The translations under genes and the position numbers were made by a program. The notes under the pieces were generated by a model, which was not told where the DNA came from, ran no database searches, and saw nothing but the letters and a program-made list of their open reading frames with translations. A DNA stretch of 64,000 nt from Microbulbifer agarilyticus (GTDB lineage Bacteria; Pseudomonadota; Gammaproteobacteria; Pseudomonadales; Cellvibrionaceae), in NCBI RefSeq assembly GCF_019800665.1, contig NZ_JAHVKO010000003.1, positions 248,001 to 312,000 on the forward strand, read 5' to 3'. Of this stretch, positions 53,103-61,173 are shown piece after piece; position 1 is the stretch's first letter; each line of letters opens with the position of its first letter.

Positions 53103-53636
53103 TTACCAGCGACGAACCGGGCCGGTGTCTACGTGTACGAAGTTACTCTTCGGATAGTAACCCACGCCACCTGCTTTCAGGTCGAGCGCCGCTTTGCGCA
53201 CTTTAGACAGGGCGACACCCGGCATGCGGATATCCAGTGCCATGCCTCGGGTGTGGTAGCTGCGTCGCGCCACACCACGGCCAGCTGCGCGGAGCTTGGC
53301 GTTGGTCTTGGGAGAGCGGTATCCGGAGATAATCTCGATCTCACCGTTGTAGTTCAGTTTTTCCTTGATCTTGTACACGATGTCGAACAGTTTCGGGTCC
53401 ATACGTGTTACTTCATTGGCGCGGTGATCGCGCAGCAGTCGGTTGAATTGCTTCAGGCCGCTACCGTCGTAGTCGCCATTTGCCCAGAATGCTGTGTTCA
53501 GGCGCTCACCGGTGTGCAAATTACGCATTTTCAGGTTGCGCGACTTGCCCACTTTTGCCATTGCGGGGCCGGCTGAAACCGCCGCCGCGGTTGCTGCAGA
53601 AACTGCTAAAAACCTGCGTCTGGAAAGTTCTTTCAT
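53103..53636 (-). CDS. DUF882 / YcbK (MepK)-like murein endopeptidase
   Basis: A 177-aa exported protein with a twin-arginine signal (KELSRRRFLAVSAAT ... GPAMA). The M15-like metallopeptidase body has RNLHTGERLNTAFW, EIISGYRSPKTNAKLR, the ligand motif SYHTRGMALDIRM (His, Asp), and the final FVHVDTGPVRRW (His, Asp). E. coli MepK (YcbK) cleaves mDap-mDap 3-3 cross-links made by L,D-transpeptidases. In E. coli ycbK directly follows ycbB (ldtD). Here three L,D-transpeptidase genes lie upstream on the same strand, but a 4-kb operon separates them. Confidence 0.88.
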   Translation of the reverse strand: MKELSRRRFLAVSAATAAAVSAGPAMAKVGKSRNLKMRNLHTGERLNTAFWANGDYDGSGLKQFNRLLRDHRANEVTRMDPKLFDIVYKIKEKLNYNGEIEIISGYRSPKTNAKLRAAGRGVARRSYHTRGMALDIRMPGVALSKVRKAALDLKAGGVGYYPKSNFVHVDTGPVRRW

Positions 53637-53872
53637 ACCCTGTTACCGCCTTTGGTGTCGTAGTGAGTTGTGCTTTCAATAAGCCTCTAGTCTTCGAGAA
53701 GCGTCCGGTGCTTTTCGGTATGGGTGCACTGTACAAAAAATAACCTTTGGTTACAAATCGATCAGCGGTAATGAGGAAATGGTTGGAAAACGGACTGGCG
53801 ATTTTTTTCTACCACGCTAGGTACTTCGGATTTTTTTTGCTGTGTGCAGGTTGGTGACCCTCAAATTTTCGG

Positions 53873-53886
53873 TGACAACGTTGTCA
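53873..53886. promoter_or_regulatory. Perfect 14-bp palindrome TGACAACGTTGTCA, LacI-type operator candidate
   Basis: TGACAACGTTGTCA reads the same on both strands; the flanks GG and TT extend it only weakly. Palindromes with a central CG and this length are typical of LacI/GalR-family operators. The nearest gene downstream is the DUF882 gene, 237 bases away; no sugar gene or LacI regulator is in the window, so its target is unclear. Confidence 0.5.
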
Positions 53887-54000
53887 TTTGTGGGAAATTA
53901 TTTTTCTGTGACCTGCAAGTTTCAAATAAAGGGTTCCTCAGGAGTATGGGCAGGGAGTACGTGAAGCCTGCCCTGTTCCTATAGTTGAGCGCGCCTTTTA

Positions 54001-54044
54001 GAGGTGGGCGTTGGGGGTAGAGGTGGGCGTTGGGGGTGGGAGGC
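54001..54044. repeat. G-rich 19-bp tandem repeat, potential G-quadruplex
   Basis: The 19-bp unit GAGGTGGGCGTTGGGGGTA occurs twice (54001-54019 and 54020-54038; last base G in copy two) followed by another GG and AGGC. Five runs of three or more G spaced by 1-7 bases lie on the + strand, meeting the usual G-quadruplex rule. It sits 28 bases beyond the stop of the outer-membrane transporter gene, which is on the minus strand. Confidence 0.8.
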
Positions 54045-54071
54045 TAATCCCCCGCCCCTCAAGAGAGCCAG

Positions 54072-55082
54072 TTATTCGCCATCAGAACCAATTCGGTGCA
54101 GTCCGTCGAGCAAGGGGGCCCAGAAAAAGGTGAAGTTCAGGCTGAAAGTACTCATCTTGATGTCTCCTGGCGCATCGTCGTTAAGCGTTGATTGGTACCC
54201 GAAACTAGCCACCATGTTTCGTGTGATCTGTGTGCTAATCGTCGCGCCAACACTTGAAAAACTTTGGCCATCGCTCTCTACCGGTCCCACTTCCGAATCC
54301 CCCAGCTGCAAGTAGGTGTAGTCCAGTGATATCCAGATATCATCGTTGAGGTCATGGGTAAAATGCATGGCCAGGCTAGAGCCGGGGTCAGTACTTTGGG
54401 TCAAATCACCATTGGGGCCGAAATCGTCATTGTCCCCATACAAGATTACCGCTGGAATGACTTCTAGTGAGGTGCGATGGCCTGGAGCCCAAACGTCGCC
54501 AATCTGGAGGATCATGGGGAATCCAACGCGTCCCCAGACGCGGTTCATCCCCATGTTTATTGCCTCTCCCTCATTGTATTCACCGATCGGGACACTGAGA
54601 TCTATCAAGATATCCATGGAAAAGCCGGGGTTATACCGGAGAGCGTCAGGCAAAGTGCGCTGGGGATCGGGGCCGATAAGGTTCATATTGAATTCGAAGA
54701 ACGGATCGCCAAAGCCATTCGCCGATGCGTCTGTGGGTTGCTCGGCTCCAGCCGTACTGCGAATGGACAGATCCCCCATGGGTTGCAAGTACGCCAATTG
54801 GGCCGACCGACCGAAAAAGGAGAAGTTTCTGGCATAGCCCGCCATTACCAGATTGCCGTCGATTTGCGCATCAGCATTGACCGTATAAGACGGATCCAGC
54901 GGATTTACATTGCCATCGATACTTATCCCGAGGATGGGGATGAAATTCGTACCTACCAGTGTCTTGTGGTAGAAGCGAGGTGGCAGTGAAACAGCATTCG
55001 CAGAGACGGAAACCAGCATACAAATCAGCGCGGCGATGAACAGGCCTGGAAGTTTGTCAGCTTTGATTAGTCTTCGATTCAT
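54072..55082 (-). CDS. Outer-membrane transporter (MetA-pathway phenol degradation-like)
   Basis: A 336-aa predicted outer-membrane beta-barrel. A signal peptide (about residues 12-30, FIAALICMLVSVSANA) is followed by alternating amphipathic strands with many aromatic residues, for example NFSFFGRSAQLAYLQPMG and LNDDIWISLDYTYLQLGD. It matches the layout of the PF13557-type 'transporter' family next to aromatic degradation genes (EFNMNLIG, DLSVPIGEYNEG, GRVGFPMILQIGD). It is the last gene of a three-gene operon behind the sulfatase, 17 bases upstream. The operon is richer in A+T than the flanking genes. It probably lets the operon's substrate through the outer membrane. Confidence 0.75.
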   Translation of the reverse strand: MNRRLIKADKLPGLFIAALICMLVSVSANAVSLPPRFYHKTLVGTNFIPILGISIDGNVNPLDPSYTVNADAQIDGNLVMAGYARNFSFFGRSAQLAYLQPMGDLSIRSTAGAEQPTDASANGFGDPFFEFNMNLIGPDPQRTLPDALRYNPGFSMDILIDLSVPIGEYNEGEAINMGMNRVWGRVGFPMILQIGDVWAPGHRTSLEVIPAVILYGDNDDFGPNGDLTQSTDPGSSLAMHFTHDLNDDIWISLDYTYLQLGDSEVGPVESDGQSFSSVGATISTQITRNMVASFGYQSTLNDDAPGDIKMSTFSLNFTFFWAPLLDGLHRIGSDGE

Positions 55083-55099
55083 AGTGTTTATCCTCGCTC

Positions 55100-56875
55100 C
55101 TATTCTTTCGGCTCTGCGAGCATTTCAGGCGGTGGGTGATACTGTTGTCGATACAGGCCCGGCGGATAGTTGTCGAACTGGGGGAATCTCAGGGGTTTGT
55201 TCCACCATAGGCTTTCAGAGATTGCACGGTTCGGTAAGATAATGTTGTTGTTGGGCATGTATTGATTTTCATAGAGCGATATCAGCTCTTTGAGTATTTC
55301 AGGATGAACGGCTGCAAGGTCGTGACGTTCTGCCCAGTCTGATTTGAGATCGTAAAGCTGCCAACTCCCTGTACCGTAGGGTGGCCAGTTGTTCAGTATT
55401 TTCCAGTCTCCTTTGCGCAGGGCCATGGCGCCCATGATTTCCCAGCCTATCCAATCGTCCTCGTCTCGAACATGTTGTGCAGGATCTCGAAGCATCCCCA
55501 GCCAACTCTTTCCAGCGGTGTCGCCATTTGGAAATTCTTGCCCTGTGAGCTCCGTCAATGTCGGCATTATGTCACTGACATGCATGAAATCGGTTCGAAT
55601 GGTGCCGCCGACATGCTTGCTGTCTGGCATTTTCACAATCAGTGCATTGCGAATGCCACCTTCTGATGGAAAAGATTTGTGCCCGTAAAATGGGGTGGCT
55701 GAGACTTGCGCCCAACCAGCGCCGTATTCTGGGTAGGAATTGGGCGTGCCTAGGACATTAATATGGTGCTCTTGAGACCAGTGTTTCGCACGAAAGATAT
55801 TATTACTCAGGCCGGAAGCTGTAATTGCTTCGAAAGTGTTGTTTCCTTCCGGTCCATTATCGCCAAAGAAAATAATAACGGTATTTTCATACTGGCCGAT
55901 CTCTTTCAGGTACTCAAGGAGTCGACCAATGTGGTAATCCATATTGTTCATCATTGCCGCATACAGTTCCATGTGCCTGCCGAGAGTAGCGAGCGTGATG
56001 GGGGCGAGAACTTCAGAATCTGGTAAATACCAATAGCGTTCGGCCAGTTCGGAATTTTCGGGTAGCAGGCCTAGCGCTTGCTGTTTTGAATAACGAGCCC
56101 GATGAAAATAAGTCCAGCCTTTGTCGTATATGCCCTGATACTTGCTTCGCCACGGTTCATCTACATGGTGAGGATCATGAGGTGCTTGGTATGCTAGATA
56201 AGCAAAAAATGGTTTGCCATTACTACGGCCTTCTTCGATGAAGGAGATCATCTTGTCCGTATAAGTTTTGCTGGAATAATAGTCCTTTGGCAGACGCGTC
56301 AAGTATTTACCATCTTCGGTAAACATGAGCTTTGGATTATCCGTGTACAGATTTGTCATGTCGTAGTGACTGCCGTGGCTGTCCAACAGAACGAAGTCTC
56401 TATCGAATCCTCTTGATCTGGGAATTAATTCGGGAAAGCGGCCCAGGTCCCATTTTCCCGAAACATAGGTGTTATAACCGGACTCCTGCATAATGTTTGC
56501 GAGGGTTTTGTAATCGGGCAGAAGCCACCCCTCATAGCCACGCTTGCCCTGCTGGTTAGGCGCCGTGAACAGTGTCATAGTGCCGGCGCCGGCTATGTGA
56601 TGATCCAGTCCTGACATCAGCGTAACCCGCGTGGGAGTACACATCGGATTGGTGTAGAAGTTTACGAAGCGCACACCCTCTCTAGCGATTTGATCGATGT
56701 TAGGTGTCTCGATCTCGCCGCCGAAAGCTCCCGTATCGGCCCATCCCATATCGTCCGACAGTATGATCAGAATATTCGGTTGCTGTTCCTCCGCAAAGCT
56801 GGATAAAGGTAATAAGAGTATGAGCAGTGAGGTGACAAGTATCTGTCGAAAGGCCGGTTTGTGGCAGAAACTCAT
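55100..56875 (-). CDS. Arylsulfatase (type I sulfatase)
   Basis: A 591-aa secreted sulfatase with a signal peptide (QILVTSLLILLLPLSSFA). The metal site begins with IILSDDMGWAD. The CxPxR motif for conversion of cysteine to formylglycine is CTPTR (C79, R83), followed by VTLMSGLDHH. The second signature is VSGKWDLG; metal ligands recur at IFFGDNGPEGN (Asp-Asn). It would hydrolyse sulfate esters in the periplasm after activation by a sulfatase-modifying enzyme, which is not in the window. In marine bacteria such enzymes act on algal sulfated compounds. Neighbours are an Asp-nucleophile hydrolase and an outer-membrane transporter. Confidence 0.92.
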   Translation of the reverse strand: MSFCHKPAFRQILVTSLLILLLPLSSFAEEQQPNILIILSDDMGWADTGAFGGEIETPNIDQIAREGVRFVNFYTNPMCTPTRVTLMSGLDHHIAGAGTMTLFTAPNQQGKRGYEGWLLPDYKTLANIMQESGYNTYVSGKWDLGRFPELIPRSRGFDRDFVLLDSHGSHYDMTNLYTDNPKLMFTEDGKYLTRLPKDYYSSKTYTDKMISFIEEGRSNGKPFFAYLAYQAPHDPHHVDEPWRSKYQGIYDKGWTYFHRARYSKQQALGLLPENSELAERYWYLPDSEVLAPITLATLGRHMELYAAMMNNMDYHIGRLLEYLKEIGQYENTVIIFFGDNGPEGNNTFEAITASGLSNNIFRAKHWSQEHHINVLGTPNSYPEYGAGWAQVSATPFYGHKSFPSEGGIRNALIVKMPDSKHVGGTIRTDFMHVSDIMPTLTELTGQEFPNGDTAGKSWLGMLRDPAQHVRDEDDWIGWEIMGAMALRKGDWKILNNWPPYGTGSWQLYDLKSDWAERHDLAAVHPEILKELISLYENQYMPNNNIILPNRAISESLWWNKPLRFPQFDNYPPGLYRQQYHPPPEMLAEPKE

Positions 56876-56944
56876 TTGTAATCTCCGGGCTCAATCGGGC
56901 GTTACTGTTCGGTGCAGAGAAATAAATTAATTTTGGTGATTTTT

Positions 56945-57913
56945 TCAGTCATGTTTGCGAATCCAGTCGATGACCATCGCGGTAAATTCTTCGGCTCTAT
57001 CTTGGTAGCAAAAATGCCCGCAGCGCTCGAAAATATGCAATTTTGCATTGGGCATTCTCTTCTGGATTCGCACGGCATTGTCAGGAAGGAGGATTGCGTC
57101 CTCATCTCCCCAGAACAGCAGTGTGGGTGACGCGATACTCTCAAGGAGCGGGTCGACGGTTGCCAGGCTTTCAGGATAGTTCTTAAACCAATGTAGCGCG
57201 GCGCTAACCCTTCCTGAATAGGATTTCTTGTAATCCGAAAGTTCAATATCGTTGGGGCAATAATTTACGTAGCAGATTCGGCGTCCGGCTTCCACGAGCG
57301 CTCCTGCTCCGGCAATACGGAAAATCAGCCGCCAGAAGGGTGACTCGACCATCTTATGGATAATGCTGGCATTGGACGAAGGACTGATGGCGGGGCCATC
57401 CCCAACGATAATGCTAGCGATTTTTTCATCGTATGTGCCTGCGTAATAGAGAATTGCTGGCATACCTACATCAGGCCCGAGAAGATGTGGGTTCTCGATG
57501 TTGAAGTGTTGAATCAGGCTGTTGAGGAAGTCGCCCTGTGCGCTAAAACTCATGAATTCCTTCCCGCCTTCACTGTGGCCGAAACCGGGCATGTCAAAGG
57601 CGTAAAGATGGAACTCTTTTGCTAAGAGTGGCCATATTGGCGCGTAGGCAATTATGCTCTGCGGAAACGGAGCGAGCATTACGAGTGTTGGTTTTTCGCT
57701 GGAACCGATGTGTGCATATCGTATTTTCACATCGTGAACGACTTCGTATTGCAGAGGCATAGCGGGTGGCGCGGAAAATGTTGGACGTTCGCTGTAATCA
57801 TTTTCTTTGCGAACTTTGTTCAGCCGCGGGATTTCCGGGGTTACCAGTGCCAATATGTTGGCGTTGGTTCGATCGAGAAAATTGATCGTTGATAGCGCGT
57901 CGGATTTCTTCAT
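56945..57913 (-). CDS. Alpha/beta hydrolase with aspartate nucleophile (epoxide hydrolase/dehalogenase-like)
   Basis: A 322-aa hydrolase, no signal peptide. The nucleophile elbow is LLGPDVGMP (D148), i.e. Asp rather than Ser, as in epoxide hydrolases and haloalkane dehalogenases. The catalytic acid is in WGDEDAILLP (D271 probable) and the base in ERCGHFCYQDRAEEF (H299). The oxyanion segment reads LAPFPQS instead of the usual HGxP, which is odd. About 60 N-terminal residues precede the fold. It is the first gene of the operon with the sulfatase, 70 bases upstream. Its substrate is unknown, but the company of a sulfatase suggests an organosulfur or aromatic compound. Confidence 0.82.
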   Translation of the reverse strand: MKKSDALSTINFLDRTNANILALVTPEIPRLNKVRKENDYSERPTFSAPPAMPLQYEVVHDVKIRYAHIGSSEKPTLVMLAPFPQSIIAYAPIWPLLAKEFHLYAFDMPGFGHSEGGKEFMSFSAQGDFLNSLIQHFNIENPHLLGPDVGMPAILYYAGTYDEKIASIIVGDGPAISPSSNASIIHKMVESPFWRLIFRIAGAGALVEAGRRICYVNYCPNDIELSDYKKSYSGRVSAALHWFKNYPESLATVDPLLESIASPTLLFWGDEDAILLPDNAVRIQKRMPNAKLHIFERCGHFCYQDRAEEFTAMVIDWIRKHD

Positions 57914-58330
57914 CTAAATGCTTTCTTCGTTGGCGCCGAGAGCCCCGGATAATCACTTCAGTACATATGAGGTGATAGTACTCCTTAGGTGCTTATATTA
58001 GCGTTTTCCGAAAGTGTGCCTCCCCATTTCCCTAAATGTAACGCGACAAATTGTTTAGGGAGGGTAGTAACGTGCGATTGGTCATTTTGTTTTTCAGGGT
58101 TTTACCTGACTTGATTGGATAAGTTGAATGCGTTCAAGTAGGGCAGCTCTACAGCTAGAGCTGTGTCGTTATTAAATATGTGCACTATAAGGCCGCCAGG
58201 ATGTTAGGCGGGAAGCTTGCCGCGTACATTTCCTGATAGTAGAGCCCGTGCAAAGTTTGGATCGAAACACGAGGGCGCTGGAAACTACTGCGAAAAAGGA
58301 ACCGTCGAAGCAGGGTGTTTTGCAAGTTTA
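57914..58330. promoter_or_regulatory. Intergenic region with two inverted repeats between the hydrolase operon and the L,D-transpeptidases
   Basis: A 417-base AT-rich gap. It holds CCCTAAA (58030-58036) with TTTAGGG (58054-58060), 17 bases apart, and CAGCTCTA (58144-58151) with TAGAGCTG (58156-58163), 4 bases apart. The first is likely an operator for the hydrolase-sulfatase operon, whose start is about 120 bases away. The second resembles an RNA hairpin at the end of the L,D-transpeptidase transcript. No gene is supported; the open frame 58185-58391 on the minus strand lacks a family match and a good start. Confidence 0.5.
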
Positions 58331-59608
58331 CTAGCGGTCCCGGTGATAAATATCCGGGCGGAACTGGACCTGGCCCAGATGATCGACCCAAGCCGTGAGG
58401 TAGGTAATGAAGAGCTTGGGCGGGTTTTTCACCTTGATTGTGAGTGATTCATCCCCCGTGGTTGCCTGTGCAACGCGGGTTCTGTCCCATCCCTGTTTGC
58501 CGAGCAGGGCATATGCCAGCTCTTCCGGCTGCTGAAGTCGGATGCAGCCGTGGCTGAAGGCGCGGTGGCGCTGGTCGAACAGGCTCTGCGCCTGGGTATC
58601 GTGCAGAAAAATGGCCTGCTTATTGGGGATAACAAATTTGACGCGCCCCAGTGTGTTGCCGGGGCCGGCGATCTGGCGCAGGGTCGCTTTACCACGGGCG
58701 GCGCTCTCGATGCTTTTTTCGCTGATCGGGGTCGTGGTATTGGTGCCGTAGCGGATTACCCGATAGCCGCGTTTGTGCATGGCCTCGGGGAAATTCCGCG
58801 CCTTGGGTAGCAGGTCGGTCAGCAGGATGCTGCGTGGCACCGTCCAGGTGGGGTTGAATACCACCGATACCACCCGGGTGTTCAGGTCCGGGGTACGCTT
58901 GCTGCTTTTACCCACCACGGTTTTCATGGTGAGTACTACCTGCTGGTCATCGATGAGCTGCAGCTGAAAGTCCGGCACATTGACAAAGATGTAACGGTTA
59001 CCCGGTTTGGCGGGTAGCTTGTCCCAGCGCTCCGCATTGATCTCGAGAATTTCCGCCAGTTCTTGCGGTGGTCGTGACAGTGCCTCCAGCGTGGTGCGGT
59101 TGGCAGTGCCGGTCACTTCGATCCCGTGGCGGCGCTGATAAGACTCCACCGCGCGTTGCAGGCCCGCATCAAAACGATCGTCGGCCGACTTGGCGGATGC
59201 GAGCGGCCCCAGTGGGCCTTGATAGTCCCCGTATAGTTTCAAGATGGCGCGCAGTTGCGCCACTCTTGGCCCCTGGTCACCGGCGCGCAGGGGTGTGCCG
59301 GCATCGATAGGCTGCCAGTGCTGCGCCAGGGTCCGGTAGCGCACCGCTTCTTCGCGCAGCGCATTGCCGGCGGAGGCGAAATTGATGGCTCTGTTTGCCG
59401 CGGCCACTGTTGGCGGTGTGTTTTGTTGCTCGGCTTGTGCCCCCGGTAATTCGATATCGGGCGCGATAGTGTTTGCGCTAGCCGTTTCTTGTTGCGCAAG
59501 CGCACTGAGGGGGAGCAGGGCACAAAAACCCACGACCGCCAGCGCGTGCCACTCACACATGCTGAGATTGGGCGGCTTGGTATTTTTCAGGCGTTTGTTA
59601 ATGCACAT
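58331..59608 (-). CDS. L,D-transpeptidase (YkuD domain), third of three in tandem
   Basis: A 425-aa exported enzyme making 3-3 peptidoglycan cross-links or anchoring proteins. The N-terminal signal is preceded by a basic stretch (residues about 1-40), then a peptidoglycan-binding domain (about 115-180: AGDQGPRVAQLRAILKLYGDYQGPLG ... RAVESYQRRHGIEVTGTANRTTLEAL). The catalytic domain has FSHGCIRLQQPEELA with C355 and the upstream HDTQAQSLF histidine. GGGGGAG before the ATG supports the start. It is the last gene of the block. LdtD-like lengths are longer, so it looks more like a compact YcbB relative. Confidence 0.9.
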   Translation of the reverse strand: MCINKRLKNTKPPNLSMCEWHALAVVGFCALLPLSALAQQETASANTIAPDIELPGAQAEQQNTPPTVAAANRAINFASAGNALREEAVRYRTLAQHWQPIDAGTPLRAGDQGPRVAQLRAILKLYGDYQGPLGPLASAKSADDRFDAGLQRAVESYQRRHGIEVTGTANRTTLEALSRPPQELAEILEINAERWDKLPAKPGNRYIFVNVPDFQLQLIDDQQVVLTMKTVVGKSSKRTPDLNTRVVSVVFNPTWTVPRSILLTDLLPKARNFPEAMHKRGYRVIRYGTNTTTPISEKSIESAARGKATLRQIAGPGNTLGRVKFVIPNKQAIFLHDTQAQSLFDQRHRAFSHGCIRLQQPEELAYALLGKQGWDRTRVAQATTGDESLTIKVKNPPKLFITYLTAWVDHLGQVQFRPDIYHRDR

Positions 59609-59623
59609 CGAACTCCCCCACTG

Positions 59624-60946
59624 TCACTCTGCGGTGTTCTTGTCGAGCTGGTAAATGTCCGGGCGAAAGTTCAGTAAGCCTTCCTCATCGACCCACGCCG
59701 TCCAGTAGACAATATGTACTGGGATTGGCTGGTCCAGTTCTACGGAGCGAGTGCGGCTACCGGTGGTGAATCTTGCCAGCCGCTCCTGATCCCACTTGCC
59801 CGGTCTGCCTTGATCCGCGAGCACAATCTGAGCCAATTCCCGCGGTTTTTGCAGGCGCACACAACCGTGGCTAAAGGCGCGCTGGTTGCGCCCGAAGAGT
59901 TCTTTCTTCTGCGTGTCATGCAGGAAAATGGCTTGCTGATTAGGAATGATGAATTTGAAGCGTCCGAGGGCGTTTCCCTCGCCGCCCCGCTGTCGCAGGG
60001 CTACGCCACCCAGGCGCAGGGCGCGCAGGTTGGCGCCGCTGAAGGGCACAGCTTTGCCGCGATTGTTGACTAGCCGGTAGCCCCGGGACGTTAAAGTGCC
60101 GGCACCTTTGGGTAATAGTTCCTTGAGAGCGATACTGCGCGGCACCGTCCAGGTGGGGTTGAATACCACTCGGGTCATGCGGGTGCTCAACCGCGGTGTC
60201 TGGTGCTTGGTTTTACCCACCACTACGCGCATTTGGTACTGCTCTTGCTCGTTCTGCATCAGGCGCAGGGTGTATTCGGGAATATTCACTACCAGGTAGC
60301 GTGGCCCCAAATCTTTGGGGGTTTGCTGCCAGCGCGCGAGGTTGGCTTCGAGGGTCTGAAGGCGTTTTTTGGGGGGAGTATTCAGTGCGTCACGGGTACG
60401 TTTGTCGACGACGCCATCGGCGCGCAGTCCGTGCCGGCGCTGGAAGCGCTCAACCCCCTTGCGCAGTTGTTGATCGTAGAGGTCGGCCGTGGACTTTGTT
60501 TTGTCGGTTGCCCCCGCGGTGTTTTGCGCGGTCACTGCTGCCATGTCGGATGACAACGTCAAATCGCCGTATTGCATCAGCAGGCTGCGCAGTGCCTTGA
60601 CCCGTTCGTCACGCACCCCGGGTCCCAGCGGTTGCCCCGCAGGCAGCGGCTGCCAGTTGCCGGTGTTGCTAAGAGATTGGTAGCGCGCCAATTCTTCGCG
60701 CATCAACGCGTACTGGCGGCCGTAAGGCGTATAGGGACTGTAAGAGGTGCTTTGGTCAGAGGTTGCGGAATCTTCCGCGCGTGAACGCTTCTGGGGATTT
60801 TGTCGGGCCGCCGGGGTTGTCTGTCCTGTCTGGTTTTGTTGGTTTGGCGTCGTTTGTGCAGGCTGTTCCAGCGCAATCGTATCAATGGTTAGCGACAACA
60901 GCATTGCCGCACTGAAAGTGACCGGATATCCCAACTTGTTGCCCAT
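59624..60946 (-). CDS. L,D-transpeptidase (YkuD domain), second of three in tandem
   Basis: A 440-aa exported enzyme with a signal peptide (FSAAMLLSLTIDTIALEQ), a polar Gln/Thr/Ser-rich linker, and the same order as its neighbours: a peptidoglycan-binding domain (about 115-205, RVKALRSLLMQYGDLTL ... GVERFQRRHGLRADGVVDKRTRDAL) and the YkuD catalytic domain with HDTQKKELFGRNQRAFSHGCVRLQKPREL (C362). The ATG has AGGGG eight bases upstream. Fifteen bases separate it from the next transpeptidase gene, so they form an operon. Confidence 0.9.
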   Translation of the reverse strand: MGNKLGYPVTFSAAMLLSLTIDTIALEQPAQTTPNQQNQTGQTTPAARQNPQKRSRAEDSATSDQSTSYSPYTPYGRQYALMREELARYQSLSNTGNWQPLPAGQPLGPGVRDERVKALRSLLMQYGDLTLSSDMAAVTAQNTAGATDKTKSTADLYDQQLRKGVERFQRRHGLRADGVVDKRTRDALNTPPKKRLQTLEANLARWQQTPKDLGPRYLVVNIPEYTLRLMQNEQEQYQMRVVVGKTKHQTPRLSTRMTRVVFNPTWTVPRSIALKELLPKGAGTLTSRGYRLVNNRGKAVPFSGANLRALRLGGVALRQRGGEGNALGRFKFIIPNQQAIFLHDTQKKELFGRNQRAFSHGCVRLQKPRELAQIVLADQGRPGKWDQERLARFTTGSRTRSVELDQPIPVHIVYWTAWVDEEGLLNFRPDIYQLDKNTAE

Positions 60947-61173
60947 CGCTGACCCCTGTCTGTGCCGGGGCAGCTGGCTCGGCCCCTATTACCAATCAAA
61001 CACAGCGCGCGAAGTGCGAGCGCTGTGCATTAATTGGTAATTTGTGACCGGAATGGCGGCAAATACGATTGGGGTATGCGGATTGAGGATGTCCGGTGGT
61101 TTAGGAATATAGGGAGCCTGAATCGGCCGGGTGGTTCCTTCACCCGGCGCTTTCATGGGCAGTGAGAGAAGTA

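Larger units (their letters stand above)
53637..54071. promoter_or_regulatory. Intergenic region upstream of the DUF882 gene, with palindrome and G-rich repeat
   Basis: A 435-base AT-rich gap holding no gene. It contains a perfect palindrome (53873-53886), a dyad GGGCAGG / CCTGCCC (53948-53954 and 53967-53973), and a G-rich tandem repeat (54001-54044). T8 and T7 runs near 53810-53840 make a promoter for the minus-strand DUF882 gene likely, but no clear hexamer pair was picked. Confidence 0.5.
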
